From Calothrix sp. PCC 7507 (GTDB taxonomy: Bacteria > Cyanobacteriota > Cyanobacteriia > Cyanobacteriales > Nostocaceae), in NCBI RefSeq assembly GCF_000316575.1, contig NC_019682.1:4958001-5022000 (forward strand): 64,000 bases of DNA. The letters are read 5' to 3'. The notes beneath the pieces are model-generated. The model worked only from the letters and a program-made list of their open reading frames with translations. It had not been told where the DNA came from and made no database searches. Shown in pieces: positions 15,737 to 23,261 of this stretch (positions within the stretch are counted from its first letter, which is position 1; every line of letters begins with the position of its first letter). The position numbers and the translations under genes are program-made.

Positions 15737-16014
15737 GTTTATACTACCCTTATAATTCTATTTTTCTCTAATCTTATTGTTAAGTAGTATTAACTGATTA
15801 ATATCAAAATAATTTGAGAAAATAAAATTTATTTCAATAAAGATGGATAATTTCTAATTAAATAGATTCTTATCTATTTAAGACTTATACATCTATCTTA
15901 GGTATAAATAATTAAAAAAAGTTAATCTACCTGATGATAGATGCTTAAATCGATGCAAAATCATAGATTCATTTATGGTTAGTGATTCAATCAACTAAAG
16001 GTGAAATTAAAAAT

Positions 16015-16197
16015 ATGAGCATTGAAAAAAGAGTAGAAGCCACTGCAAAAAATATTGAGGGCAAGATTCAAGAAGTTATAGGTGAAGTAACAGGCAATCC
16101 AGCAGATAAGGCCGAAGGTCAGGCAAAGCAAGCTGAAGCCCAAGTTACTCATACTGTAGAAAATGTCAAAGATGAAGTGAAGAAGGTTTTAGAGTAG
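16015..16197 (+). CDS. CsbD-family stress protein
   Basis: A 60-aa protein from the ATG at 16015, chosen over an upstream in-frame start because it begins with the usual MSIEKRVEATAKNIEGK and has an AAAGGTGA site upstream. The repeated pattern K-N-I-E-G-K-I-Q-E and ADKAEGQAKQAEA is the CsbD hallmark. Such small charged helical proteins are induced by general stress, but their molecular role is unknown. A terminator follows at 16271, so the gene is monocistronic. Confidence 0.88.
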   Translation: MSIEKRVEATAKNIEGKIQEVIGEVTGNPADKAEGQAKQAEAQVTHTVENVKDEVKKVLE

Positions 16198-16270
16198 TTC
16201 TCCATATCAAGTATTTGGGTGTAACTATTAGGCTCTAAGAACAATTTCGTTTATTTAACTAAGGTTTATG

Positions 16271-16306
16271 ACTCCACTATCTTAAAAGAAGTGGAGTATT
16301 TTATTT
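16271..16306 (+). terminator. Terminator downstream of the CsbD gene
   Basis: An 8-bp stem (ACTCCACT / AGTGGAGT) with an 11-nt loop followed by ATTTTATTT. It separates the CsbD gene from the convergent GlsB-type gene. Confidence 0.75.
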
Positions 16307-16378
16307 ATTTGTATTTGCCAAGAGCAACTACTAGCTTGTAACAACTGGGTTCTGACCATGATTTTGCTGGTTATTCAA

Positions 16379-16651
16379 TTAATAACTGGAGCGTCCAGTC
16401 ATTAATCCCCAAATAAAAATGGCAATTATAGCACCAATAATGGCTATAATTATACCAGGAATACTAAGAGTTGCAGCAGTAAGTTGCAGTCTTCCTGTTT
16501 CTAAAAGAGTAGCTATAATTCCTCCAATTATTGAACCGATTAGTCCTAAAATCATTGTTGCTACGATTCCGCCACCTTGACGGCCTGGATAAATAGCTTT
16601 AGCGATCGCTCCGGCTAAAAGACCCAGAATTATCCATGCAATAATATTCAT
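16379..16651 (-). CDS. GlsB/YeaQ/YmgE family stress-response membrane protein
   Basis: A 90-aa very hydrophobic protein with three membrane helices. The family signature is clear: start MNIIAWIILGLLAGAIAKAI, then PGRQGGG and a GLIGSIIGG glycine-rich helix. Formerly called transglycosylase-associated proteins, they sit in the plasma membrane and are induced by general or acid stress; the mechanism is unknown. It lies convergent to the CsbD gene, consistent with a local stress gene group. Confidence 0.9.
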   Translation of the reverse strand: MNIIAWIILGLLAGAIAKAIYPGRQGGGIVATMILGLIGSIIGGIIATLLETGRLQLTAATLSIPGIIIAIIGAIIAIFIWGLMTGRSSY

Positions 16652-16820
16652 ATATAAGCCAGTAAGAAACTGAATACTAGCTTATGAATTTAAATCTGGG
16701 TTTCCTTCTATCGCCAGAGATAAGCTGTGAGGTATATAATTTTCCCGTATTGACTTAGGAACAGGATGAAGGAGTAATTAACGAATTTTCCACAGTTACA
16801 AATAATAAATTATACTAACA

Positions 16821-17369
16821 TCAAAATTCAGTTTTTTGTAGGTACTCAGGCGGTACCGTATCTACTAACCAAACACCATTTTCAGAACAGTAAAATTTGT
16901 GTCCAGCTTTATGCATTGCTGCAGTATCCACGACAAAAATTACTGGTTTTCCATGCCTTGCACCTACTATTTTTGCTGTAGCTATATCTTGTGATAAATG
17001 AACATGGTGTCTTGACATCTTCACAAGTCCTATTTGCATAACTGACTCCACAGCTTTTTGTCCCGTACCGTGATACAAAACATTTGGTGGTGCAACAGGT
17101 TCTAACTGTAAATCAACTTCTACACTATGTCCTTGGTTAGCACGAATAAGAGTGCCTGTAGAGTCAAAAGAAAACCGTTTTTTATCACTAGTAGTTACTA
17201 CTTCATCCAGTTCTTGACGAGTGATAGGAAATTGGTTGTTTGCACAAGCTGCTAGAAGTTGATCGATATTAACCCAGCCACCAGCAGCAAGTTGAATACC
17301 AATTTTATCAGGTTGGTGTCGTAGGTGCTTGCTAAGATATTTACTGATTGTAACTAGCCGAGAATTCAT
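16821..17369 (-). CDS. kptA: RNA 2'-phosphotransferase, Tpt1/KptA family
   Basis: A 182-aa protein with all Tpt1 landmarks: SKHLRH (Arg17, His18), the winged N-terminal part with GWVNIDQLL, RANQGHS (Arg76, His81), YHGT (100-102) and RHHVHLS (120-126). The enzyme moves a 2'-phosphate from RNA to NAD+, giving ADP-ribose cyclic phosphate. In eukaryotes it acts at tRNA splice junctions; in bacteria the natural substrate is unsettled. Five kilobases away is a tRNA array containing an interrupted tRNA, a suggestive but unproven link. The length is normal for bacterial KptA. Confidence 0.93.
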   Translation of the reverse strand: MNSRLVTISKYLSKHLRHQPDKIGIQLAAGGWVNIDQLLAACANNQFPITRQELDEVVTTSDKKRFSFDSTGTLIRANQGHSVEVDLQLEPVAPPNVLYHGTGQKAVESVMQIGLVKMSRHHVHLSQDIATAKIVGARHGKPVIFVVDTAAMHKAGHKFYCSENGVWLVDTVPPEYLQKTEF

Positions 17370-17402
17370 AATTTCACTCTTAGAGTATGTATAAGAATTT
17401 AG

Positions 17403-17623
17403 TAGTTAGAATACGGGACATAGAATTATTAAAGCATGGGTAATAATTTTATTGTTGAATATAAAAGTATTTGTAGGGTGGGCAATGCCCACCAAAACCC
17501 GGATATGGTGGGTATTGCCCACCCTACGTATATTTCAAAAATCAAATAGTAGTCCTATAGTTAGAAGACGGGATATAGAATTATTAAAGCATGGGTAATA
17601 ATTTTATTGTTGAATATAAAAGT
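17403..17623. repeat. 66-bp direct duplication flanking a palindromic element
   Basis: The segments 17403-17468 and 17558-17623 differ at only about two positions and enclose an 89-bp GGTGGGCAATGCCCACC-type palindrome whose right end reads TCAAATAGTAGTCCTAT. The duplicated unit is far too long for a normal target duplication. The region lies upstream of both KptA (minus) and the GTPase (plus). Confidence 0.85.
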
Positions 17624-17710
17624 CTCAAATTTAGTTCTCAGTAGCATTACTGAGCCTTTTTTGACAATAATTTTTATAAGATGTAGAAGAATCTTATCTA
17701 CATACTCTAT

Positions 17711-20176
17711 ATGTCATACTTGTCGCCTCAGTCTCAAAACCTGAAAGAACAGGTTGAATCTATATTACAACTTTTGCAACAAGAATCAACACTGCGTTCC
17801 CATGATATTGCACCTATCCAAACTTCTCTAAACAAAGCAATTTCACCCAAGTTTGAGATTGTGTTTGCGGGTGCATTTAGTGCGGGTAAATCAATGCTGA
17901 TAAATGCGTTATTGGAAAGAGAATTGCTGTATAGTGCAGAGGGACACGCTACAGGTACAGAATGTAGGATTGAGTATGCAGAAGCAGATAAAGAGCATGT
18001 TGTTTTAACCTTTTTGAGTGAAGCTGAGATTCGAGAACAAGCTATTTCTTTATGTCAGCAATTGGGATTCAAGACAGTAGCAAATATTAATCAAGTTGAT
18101 GTAGTTAACTTACTCAATCAAGGTTGTGAAGCTATTATTCAACAGGAAGGTGGTGAGAGTAAATCGGAACGTGCAAAACAAGCAAAAGCATTAATATTAT
18201 TGCTGGAAGGGTATGTGGCAAACCGTGAACATATCCACACAATAAATAATGCCACGTATTCAATGGAGCAATTTAACTTTTCTAATCTTAAAGAAGCTGC
18301 GGGATATGCGCGTCGTGGTAGTAACAGTGCTGTTTTGCAACGGATTGAATATTATTGCAACCATCCATTGTTGCGTGATGGTAATGTGATTATCGACACG
18401 CCTGGGATTGATGCACCCGTCGAGAAAGATGCACGATTAACCTACGCTAAAATTCAGCATCCTGATACTTCGGCTGTGGTGTGTGTGCTAAAACCTGCTG
18501 CAGCGGGTGATATGACAAAAGAAGAAACGGAACTTTTGGAAACAATGCGAGGAAATGCGGGAATACGCGATCGCGTTTTTTATATCTTTAACCGCATCGA
18601 TGAAACTTGGTATAATACCCAGCTAAGGCAACGATTGGATGATTTAATCAGCAGACAGTTTCGGGATACGACCAGGGTTTATAAAACCAGTGGCCTACTA
18701 GGATTTTACGGCAGTCAGATTAAACAAACAAGTAAGAGCGATCGCTTTGGTTTAGATTCTATCTTTGCTGAAAGTGTCAAATCTGGAGACGGTAAGGAAG
18801 AAACGCCGCAATTCGTGTATGCGTTTAACAACTACTGTGTGAGTGCTGGTAAGCTTTCTCCTAGCGACTTTCGGATTTCCATTAATGGTTTTGAAACTCC
18901 AAATCAGAACTATGAGCGAATTTTATCTGAACAGGGAACGCCACTAATTAACCAGCTAATTCAAGATAGTGGTATTGAAGAATTTAGAACAGCTATTACT
19001 CGCTATCTCACGGAAGAAAAGCGTCCACAACTTTTTAAAAATCTCGCCGATGACTTAGAAGATATTTGTATTAAACTCAAGAAAAACTATCAGGCATCAC
19101 AACGATATTTAGATAGTCAGCCACGAGAAATTGAGACGATGAAAGCGCAGGAGTTACAGCGACTTAATCAGCAATTACAAGAAGTTGGCAGAGACTTTAA
19201 TCAGCATATTACAGAAGAAGTTAACCAAGTAATTAATAATGGCTGTGATGCTTTTGAGACAGATTTTCGCCAATTACAATCACGGATGATTCGCCGTTTG
19301 GATGAGTTACTAGATACCTTTTCTGTCGCTGATGCTTATCAACGTTCGACTCTAAGTCATCCTCGCAACGCTACCGCACCTCTAATTGCTATTTTAGTAG
19401 AGGCGTTTTATTATTTAGCAAATCAATTAGAAGATATTTTAATAGAGTCTTCTCAGCAAGTAGTTAGCAATTTGTTTCAGCGGTTAACCGAAAAGATTCG
19501 GAAGTCAGAATATTATCGCCAATTATATCGTTTATTGGGTAATGATGGCGGCATTGAACAAGAGATAAAAATCTTAGAGAAACTTGTTTCTCAAGCCTTG
19601 ATTAGTGCAGCTTGTGTAGAGTGCGATCGCTTCGTGCGCGAAAGTCCTAGATTTTATGATGAAGGCACTTTTTCAATATATCAATTTCGGCAGACTTTGC
19701 AACAAACTTCCCAAGGTTATGACTGCGAAAGTATGGTAGAAGCCGAACCAGCAATTAGGCAATTATTGAAGTTAGATTTTGAGCCAAAGGTATCTCACAC
19801 TATTCGTAAATCTTTCCGTCAAACCATCAATCAAACTATCAAAACCCAGTTTTTACCGATGGCGGATAAACAAGCCGATGAGATTTTGCAGCAATACCCA
19901 CAGGCGCGTGCTTATTTAGAAACAACACTAGAACAAGAAGCTGAAGAGAAGATTATAAAGAATCGGCATTTATTGAGTAATCTTGAGCAGAAAATCGAGG
20001 TATATAATTCAGCAGTGAATAGCATTAATAATTGTTTAAAATCGATGCATTTATCTGACCATTTATTGCCTCTAATTGATGATTATTTTACTGATAATGA
20101 CGTTATTGATAGTAAATTCACTGCTAATGGATTTGCTCTCTCAGATAGATTATTAGATAGCGTACCAGAAGTTTAG
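17711..20176 (+). CDS. Dynamin-like large GTPase
   Basis: An 821-aa protein. G-domain motifs: P-loop GAFSAGKS (residues 54-61), switch Thr in HATGTECRI, DTPGID (about 229-234) and FNRIDE (about 294, the N/TKxD position). After about residue 430 the sequence is largely helical with long coiled stretches, and a hydrophobic patch (PLIAILVEAFYYLANQL, about 555-575) could be the membrane paddle. Bacterial dynamin-like proteins of Nostoc bind and remodel membranes; this one is somewhat longer than the structurally known one of about 690 aa. No second dynamin gene is adjacent. A role in membrane maintenance is inferred from family. Confidence 0.88.
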   Translation: MSYLSPQSQNLKEQVESILQLLQQESTLRSHDIAPIQTSLNKAISPKFEIVFAGAFSAGKSMLINALLERELLYSAEGHATGTECRIEYAEADKEHVVLTFLSEAEIREQAISLCQQLGFKTVANINQVDVVNLLNQGCEAIIQQEGGESKSERAKQAKALILLLEGYVANREHIHTINNATYSMEQFNFSNLKEAAGYARRGSNSAVLQRIEYYCNHPLLRDGNVIIDTPGIDAPVEKDARLTYAKIQHPDTSAVVCVLKPAAAGDMTKEETELLETMRGNAGIRDRVFYIFNRIDETWYNTQLRQRLDDLISRQFRDTTRVYKTSGLLGFYGSQIKQTSKSDRFGLDSIFAESVKSGDGKEETPQFVYAFNNYCVSAGKLSPSDFRISINGFETPNQNYERILSEQGTPLINQLIQDSGIEEFRTAITRYLTEEKRPQLFKNLADDLEDICIKLKKNYQASQRYLDSQPREIETMKAQELQRLNQQLQEVGRDFNQHITEEVNQVINNGCDAFETDFRQLQSRMIRRLDELLDTFSVADAYQRSTLSHPRNATAPLIAILVEAFYYLANQLEDILIESSQQVVSNLFQRLTEKIRKSEYYRQLYRLLGNDGGIEQEIKILEKLVSQALISAACVECDRFVRESPRFYDEGTFSIYQFRQTLQQTSQGYDCESMVEAEPAIRQLLKLDFEPKVSHTIRKSFRQTINQTIKTQFLPMADKQADEILQQYPQARAYLETTLEQEAEEKIIKNRHLLSNLEQKIEVYNSAVNSINNCLKSMHLSDHLLPLIDDYFTDNDVIDSKFTANGFALSDRLLDSVPEV

Positions 20177-20296
20177 TAATTATCTGTAGGGTGGGCAATG
20201 CCCACCCAATATGATTCTATCTAGTGACAAATTATATTTTACAGGCATATACTTAATAAGTATATTTTGTAGATAAAATCAAAAACTTAAGTTTAT

Positions 20297-20689
20297 ATGG
20301 AAGATAAATTCAAACCGATTGAGTGTAACGATGGTGATGTTATAGAGTTTGGTAATAATACCTACAAAATTGATAGATTTATAAAAGCAGTACATCAATC
20401 ATGTAATGCATCACTAGGGTATCAACTGCATCAAGAATTAAATAAGCAAAGAATCAATATAAATTCTAGTAGTTTTAATGCATGTTTCGGAGAAAGTAAA
20501 GGTATAGATTGTCAAATTCTTAAACTAGGTTCTAAAACTTGGAAAAAAGGAAAATTAAGATTTCAAGTCAGCGTTGAATTTTATATTGAGGATGATATAA
20601 ATACAGAAAAAAACCAGTATTCAGAAATCACCGAGCTTGAATCACCTCTTGATGACCTGCGTCGCATAATAAATGAGGATAAATCATGA
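20297..20689 (+). CDS. KGK-domain protein
   Basis: A 130-aa soluble protein. The pattern LGSKTWKKGKLRFQVSVEF, with a central KGK, and the N-terminal DGDVIEFGNNTYKI match the cyanobacterial KGK family, whose function is unknown. The last four bases overlap the start of the HNH gene (ATGA), so the two are translationally coupled. It follows the GTPase by 120 bp, interrupted by half of a palindromic repeat. In other cyanobacteria KGK proteins are scattered, so coupling to an HNH protein is notable. Confidence 0.75.
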   Translation: MEDKFKPIECNDGDVIEFGNNTYKIDRFIKAVHQSCNASLGYQLHQELNKQRININSSSFNACFGESKGIDCQILKLGSKTWKKGKLRFQVSVEFYIEDDINTEKNQYSEITELESPLDDLRRIINEDKS

Positions 20690-20931
20690 ATAAAACTCCA
20701 CGAATTCGCATTCCTCCAGAGGTGAGAAAATACGTTTTTGAACGCGATAAATATCAATGTCAAAGCTGTGGTAAAACAACAACTGAAATAGACCTCACTA
20801 TTGACCATATTATTCCCCTGTCCCGTAGCGGACAAAACGATATTAGTAACTTACAAACTCTCTGTTGTACCTGCAACCAGCAAAAAACAGACAATATAGA
20901 TCCTCGCTTCAGACGCCATTTTGATCTCTAA
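20686..20931 (+). CDS. Small HNH endonuclease
   Basis: An 81-aa protein that is almost only the HNH core: two zinc-binding Cys pairs (CQSCG and CCTCN), LTIDHIIPLSRSG and NDISNLQTL. The catalytic His is in the DHI motif. It begins with the basic segment TPRIRIPPEVRKYVFERD usual for minimal HNH proteins. It overlaps the KGK gene by 4 bp. A minimal HNH paired with a small acidic partner could be a nuclease and its inhibitor or targeting factor, but this is untested. Confidence 0.9.
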   Translation: MNKTPRIRIPPEVRKYVFERDKYQCQSCGKTTTEIDLTIDHIIPLSRSGQNDISNLQTLCCTCNQQKTDNIDPRFRRHFDL

Positions 20932-21150
20932 TACAGCGTTTTTCAAGTAAATGAATTACACAGGTAGTAGCAAAACAATGTTGTTACCTGAAGATTATCT
21001 GTACCTCAGCAAGTTGTAATCTTTCATATAAAAAAATAATTATTTCTTTAGAGCCTGACTACACAAGTAAGTTGATAAATCAAAAGTGTAAATAAACTGT
21101 ATTGGCAGATACGACAAATATTGTTCTAAAAAATTACATTTTTAGTATGC

Positions 21151-21180
21151 ATTGCCACTGTTTGTTAGGCAATATTTTTT
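21151..21180 (+). terminator. Rho-independent terminator
   Basis: Stem ATTGCC / GGCAAT with an 11-nt loop, followed by ATTTTTT. It lies about 220 bp after the HNH gene in the 20932-21286 gap, in which I see no other feature. Confidence 0.6.
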
Positions 21181-21286
21181 GTTTACAAGTAGGTTGCTTG
21201 TGGAGTTTTCACTTGTTCGACATCAGGGTGTATTTTGTAAGGATTTTAACGTTTTTTAGTCGTTGAGAAAGGTAATTTATGACAGA

Positions 21287-22072
21287 ATGAATCGTTACTT
21301 ATTAGGAGCTACTTTTGATTTATTTAGCGCTTTATTTTTCATGTTGTCTGCTGCTTTTGCAATTGGCATACCCACCATTAAATTAGTTTATGGGGGCGTA
21401 GAATCTATCTCAGGATTTGGCACATCATCAAGAAGACTCAATTCTCTATTTGCCAATGATGATGCTGTGGGAGTTTTAGCTATTTGTGTAGCTGAAGGAA
21501 ATTGTGAGATTAATGGTAGAAAAACCCGGAACTATTTTGCCAACATTGATCCAGGTAATGGCTTGATAAATAGAGGTTGGTGTTCGGATCAAGGTAGGGG
21601 AGGTTCTAATCTGAAAAATGCCGATGCTGGCTGTCTAAGTCGTACACAAAGCCGCATTCCCCGCCTCATGCAAAGAATGGAGCGTGTGGGGCTAAATCCT
21701 GAACACTACGTAGAAGCTTTTGTGAATGCAGCAGATTTATGGAACCAAGCATCTCCCAGGGTTAGTGATGCTTTCCCCAATACTTATCGCATAGCAATTG
21801 AGCAGGGATTTAAAGGACAAGAGGCAATTTTGTGGGCACGGGTAGAAGCTTTTCGTGATAATTCAGGAGAACTATCAGCTGGTAATATCAATCTAAGTAG
21901 AGGTGTGTATAGAGGTTTGTTTGGTGTTTGTGCAAACCCACAAAATACTTATTACCAAAGCCGCTTGAGAAATTATTCTTTGATGTCAGAAAAATGGCGT
22001 TGGTCTTGCATCGCGTTAGATCAAAGAAGACGGGTTAAAGCTATTCAAAGTGTTTTCACTAGAATTAGTTGA
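21287..22072 (+). CDS. Membrane-anchored protein of unknown function
   Basis: A 261-aa protein from the ATG at 21287; an in-frame TTG 24 bp upstream is possible, and a GAAAGG site sits nearer to that region, so the start is uncertain. A hydrophobic segment (about residues 5-27, LFSALFFMLSAAFAIGIP) anchors or exports it. The remaining ~230 residues contain several cysteines that could form disulfides (ICVAEGNCEIN, RGWCSDQGRGG, DAGCLSR, GVCANPQ, RWSCIALD), which suggests an extracytoplasmic domain. The spacing of acidic and aromatic residues recalls lysozyme-like domains, but no motif is decisive. I do not recognise the family. Confidence 0.65.
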   Translation: MNRYLLGATFDLFSALFFMLSAAFAIGIPTIKLVYGGVESISGFGTSSRRLNSLFANDDAVGVLAICVAEGNCEINGRKTRNYFANIDPGNGLINRGWCSDQGRGGSNLKNADAGCLSRTQSRIPRLMQRMERVGLNPEHYVEAFVNAADLWNQASPRVSDAFPNTYRIAIEQGFKGQEAILWARVEAFRDNSGELSAGNINLSRGVYRGLFGVCANPQNTYYQSRLRNYSLMSEKWRWSCIALDQRRRVKAIQSVFTRIS

Positions 22073-22080
22073 TGCAATTT

Positions 22081-22211
22081 CTATAGGAATCCTATTTGAT
22101 TTTTGAAATAATACGTAGGGTGGGCATTGCCCACCTTATCCGGGTTTTGGTGGGCATTGCCCACCCTACAAATACTTAGATTTTTTCAAAAATTAACCCG
22201 GATTCCTATAG
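22081..22211. repeat. Complete 131-bp palindromic MITE-like element
   Basis: Ends CTATAGGAATCC and GGATTCCTATAG are perfect 12-bp inverted repeats, followed inward by TTTGATTTTTGA and TCAAAAATTAA, then GTAGGGTGGGCATTGCCCACC cores around a short spacer. Degenerate or interrupted copies occur at 12573, 17469, 20187, 23053, 46511 and 53538. The rest of this gap (22212-22410) holds another small palindrome (GGCATGGCACTGCCATGCCCC, near 22284) and nothing else. Confidence 0.85.
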
Positions 22212-22410
22212 CAAAAGTTCTGGTTGATGATTACAAACCATAGATATAGCATTTCTCGACAAGCGTGAGGTACATCGGTAAGGGCATGGCACTGCCATGC
22301 CCCTACACAGCGTGATATATTTTTGTACTTCATTTGAATGGGAAGCGCTATAAACACAAATAGGGCGAACAACCGTTCGCCCCTACATCATTTTGCAAAA
22401 TGTTGGGTTT

Positions 22411-23022
22411 TCACTGCCAAATGTAGATTAGGACAAACAAAATAATCCAGATAACATCGACGAAGTGCCAGAATAATGAGGTTGCATTCACGCCAAAGTG
22501 ACTTGAGTTTTCGCCGGCGGGAATGAAAGAGTATGCAAGAATAATTAACTGCAACAGAATGCCTGTGAAGACGTGCAAACCGTGGAAACCTGTTAGCAGG
22601 TAGAACATCCCACCAAATACCCCTGAGGTGAAGCCAAAGGTGAGGCTGTGCCATTCTATGGCTTGTCCTACTAAAAAGTAGCTACCCATAGCTATTGTAG
22701 CCAAAAGATACAGGCGAAATTTCGTGAGATTGTGGCTTTGCAAAGCGCGTTCTGCTAAATAAATCACAAAGCTGCTAGAAACCAGAATCACTGTGTTGAT
22801 TGCAGGTTCTTTGATTTCTAATCCAGAAACACCGGCTGGTAACCAGTTAGGAGTTGTGGTTTTGTAGATAATATAACCAGCAAAAAAACTCAAGAAAATG
22901 ACGCTTTCAGACATCAAGAAGACAATAAAGCCAAACATCTTGCTGCCTTCTTCGTCATGACTATGTTCACCGCTTGAGTGATGCAAAGGCGTCTGCAATT
23001 TATCTGCAGTGAAACTATCCAT
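22411..23022 (-). CDS. coxC3: Cytochrome oxidase subunit III (ARTO/Cox3 type)
   Basis: A 203-aa protein with about five membrane helices. Family landmarks: KMFGFIVFLMSESVIFLSFF, the loop before helix V, GMFYLLTGFHGLHVFTGILL, and a C-terminal SLFWHFVDVIWIILFVLIY. Subunit III stabilises the catalytic subunit and helps proton uptake. It is the last gene of the oxidase operon, but separated from coxA by about 240 bp that contain two nested repeat elements; read-through could be reduced. The cox3 assignment rests on CoxB and operon order. Confidence 0.9.
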   Translation of the reverse strand: MDSFTADKLQTPLHHSSGEHSHDEEGSKMFGFIVFLMSESVIFLSFFAGYIIYKTTTPNWLPAGVSGLEIKEPAINTVILVSSSFVIYLAERALQSHNLTKFRLYLLATIAMGSYFLVGQAIEWHSLTFGFTSGVFGGMFYLLTGFHGLHVFTGILLQLIILAYSFIPAGENSSHFGVNATSLFWHFVDVIWIILFVLIYIWQ

Positions 23023-23085
23023 GAATTCTCCTTGAGATTACTTGAAAATTTTGTAGGGTGGGCATTGCCCACATATTCGTTTTTT

Positions 23086-23217
23086 AGCGTTGCTGAATTG
23101 CGATATGAAATGTCAAAATCACCTTTTTTTTCTTTTTACCTTTGCGCCTTTGCGCCTTTGCGTGTTAGCGAAGCGGGGCATAGCCCGGCAGATTCATATT
23201 TTCAATCAGCAACGCCT
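23086..23217. mobile_element. 132-bp MITE between coxA and coxC with 7-bp target duplication
   Basis: Flanked by GTTTTTT on both sides (23079-23085 and 23218-23224). Ends are inverted: AGCGTTGCTGAATTG and the complement of CAATCAGCAACGCCT. It is inserted inside a GGTGGGCATTGCCCACC-type palindrome, whose two halves are at 23053-23072 and 23225-23244. A relative with the same termini is at 60361-60498. Confidence 0.8.
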
Positions 23218-23261
23218 GTTTTTTGGTGGGCATTGCCCACCCTACTTTGGTGGTAAAGAGA

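Noticed and set aside
17469-17557. CRISPR array
   Set aside because: Repeats around GGTGGGCAATGCCCACC are inverted and dispersed rather than regularly spaced direct repeats with unique spacers.
22388-22654. 88-codon frame overlapping coxC
   Set aside because: It is in another frame of a clearly conserved oxidase subunit gene.
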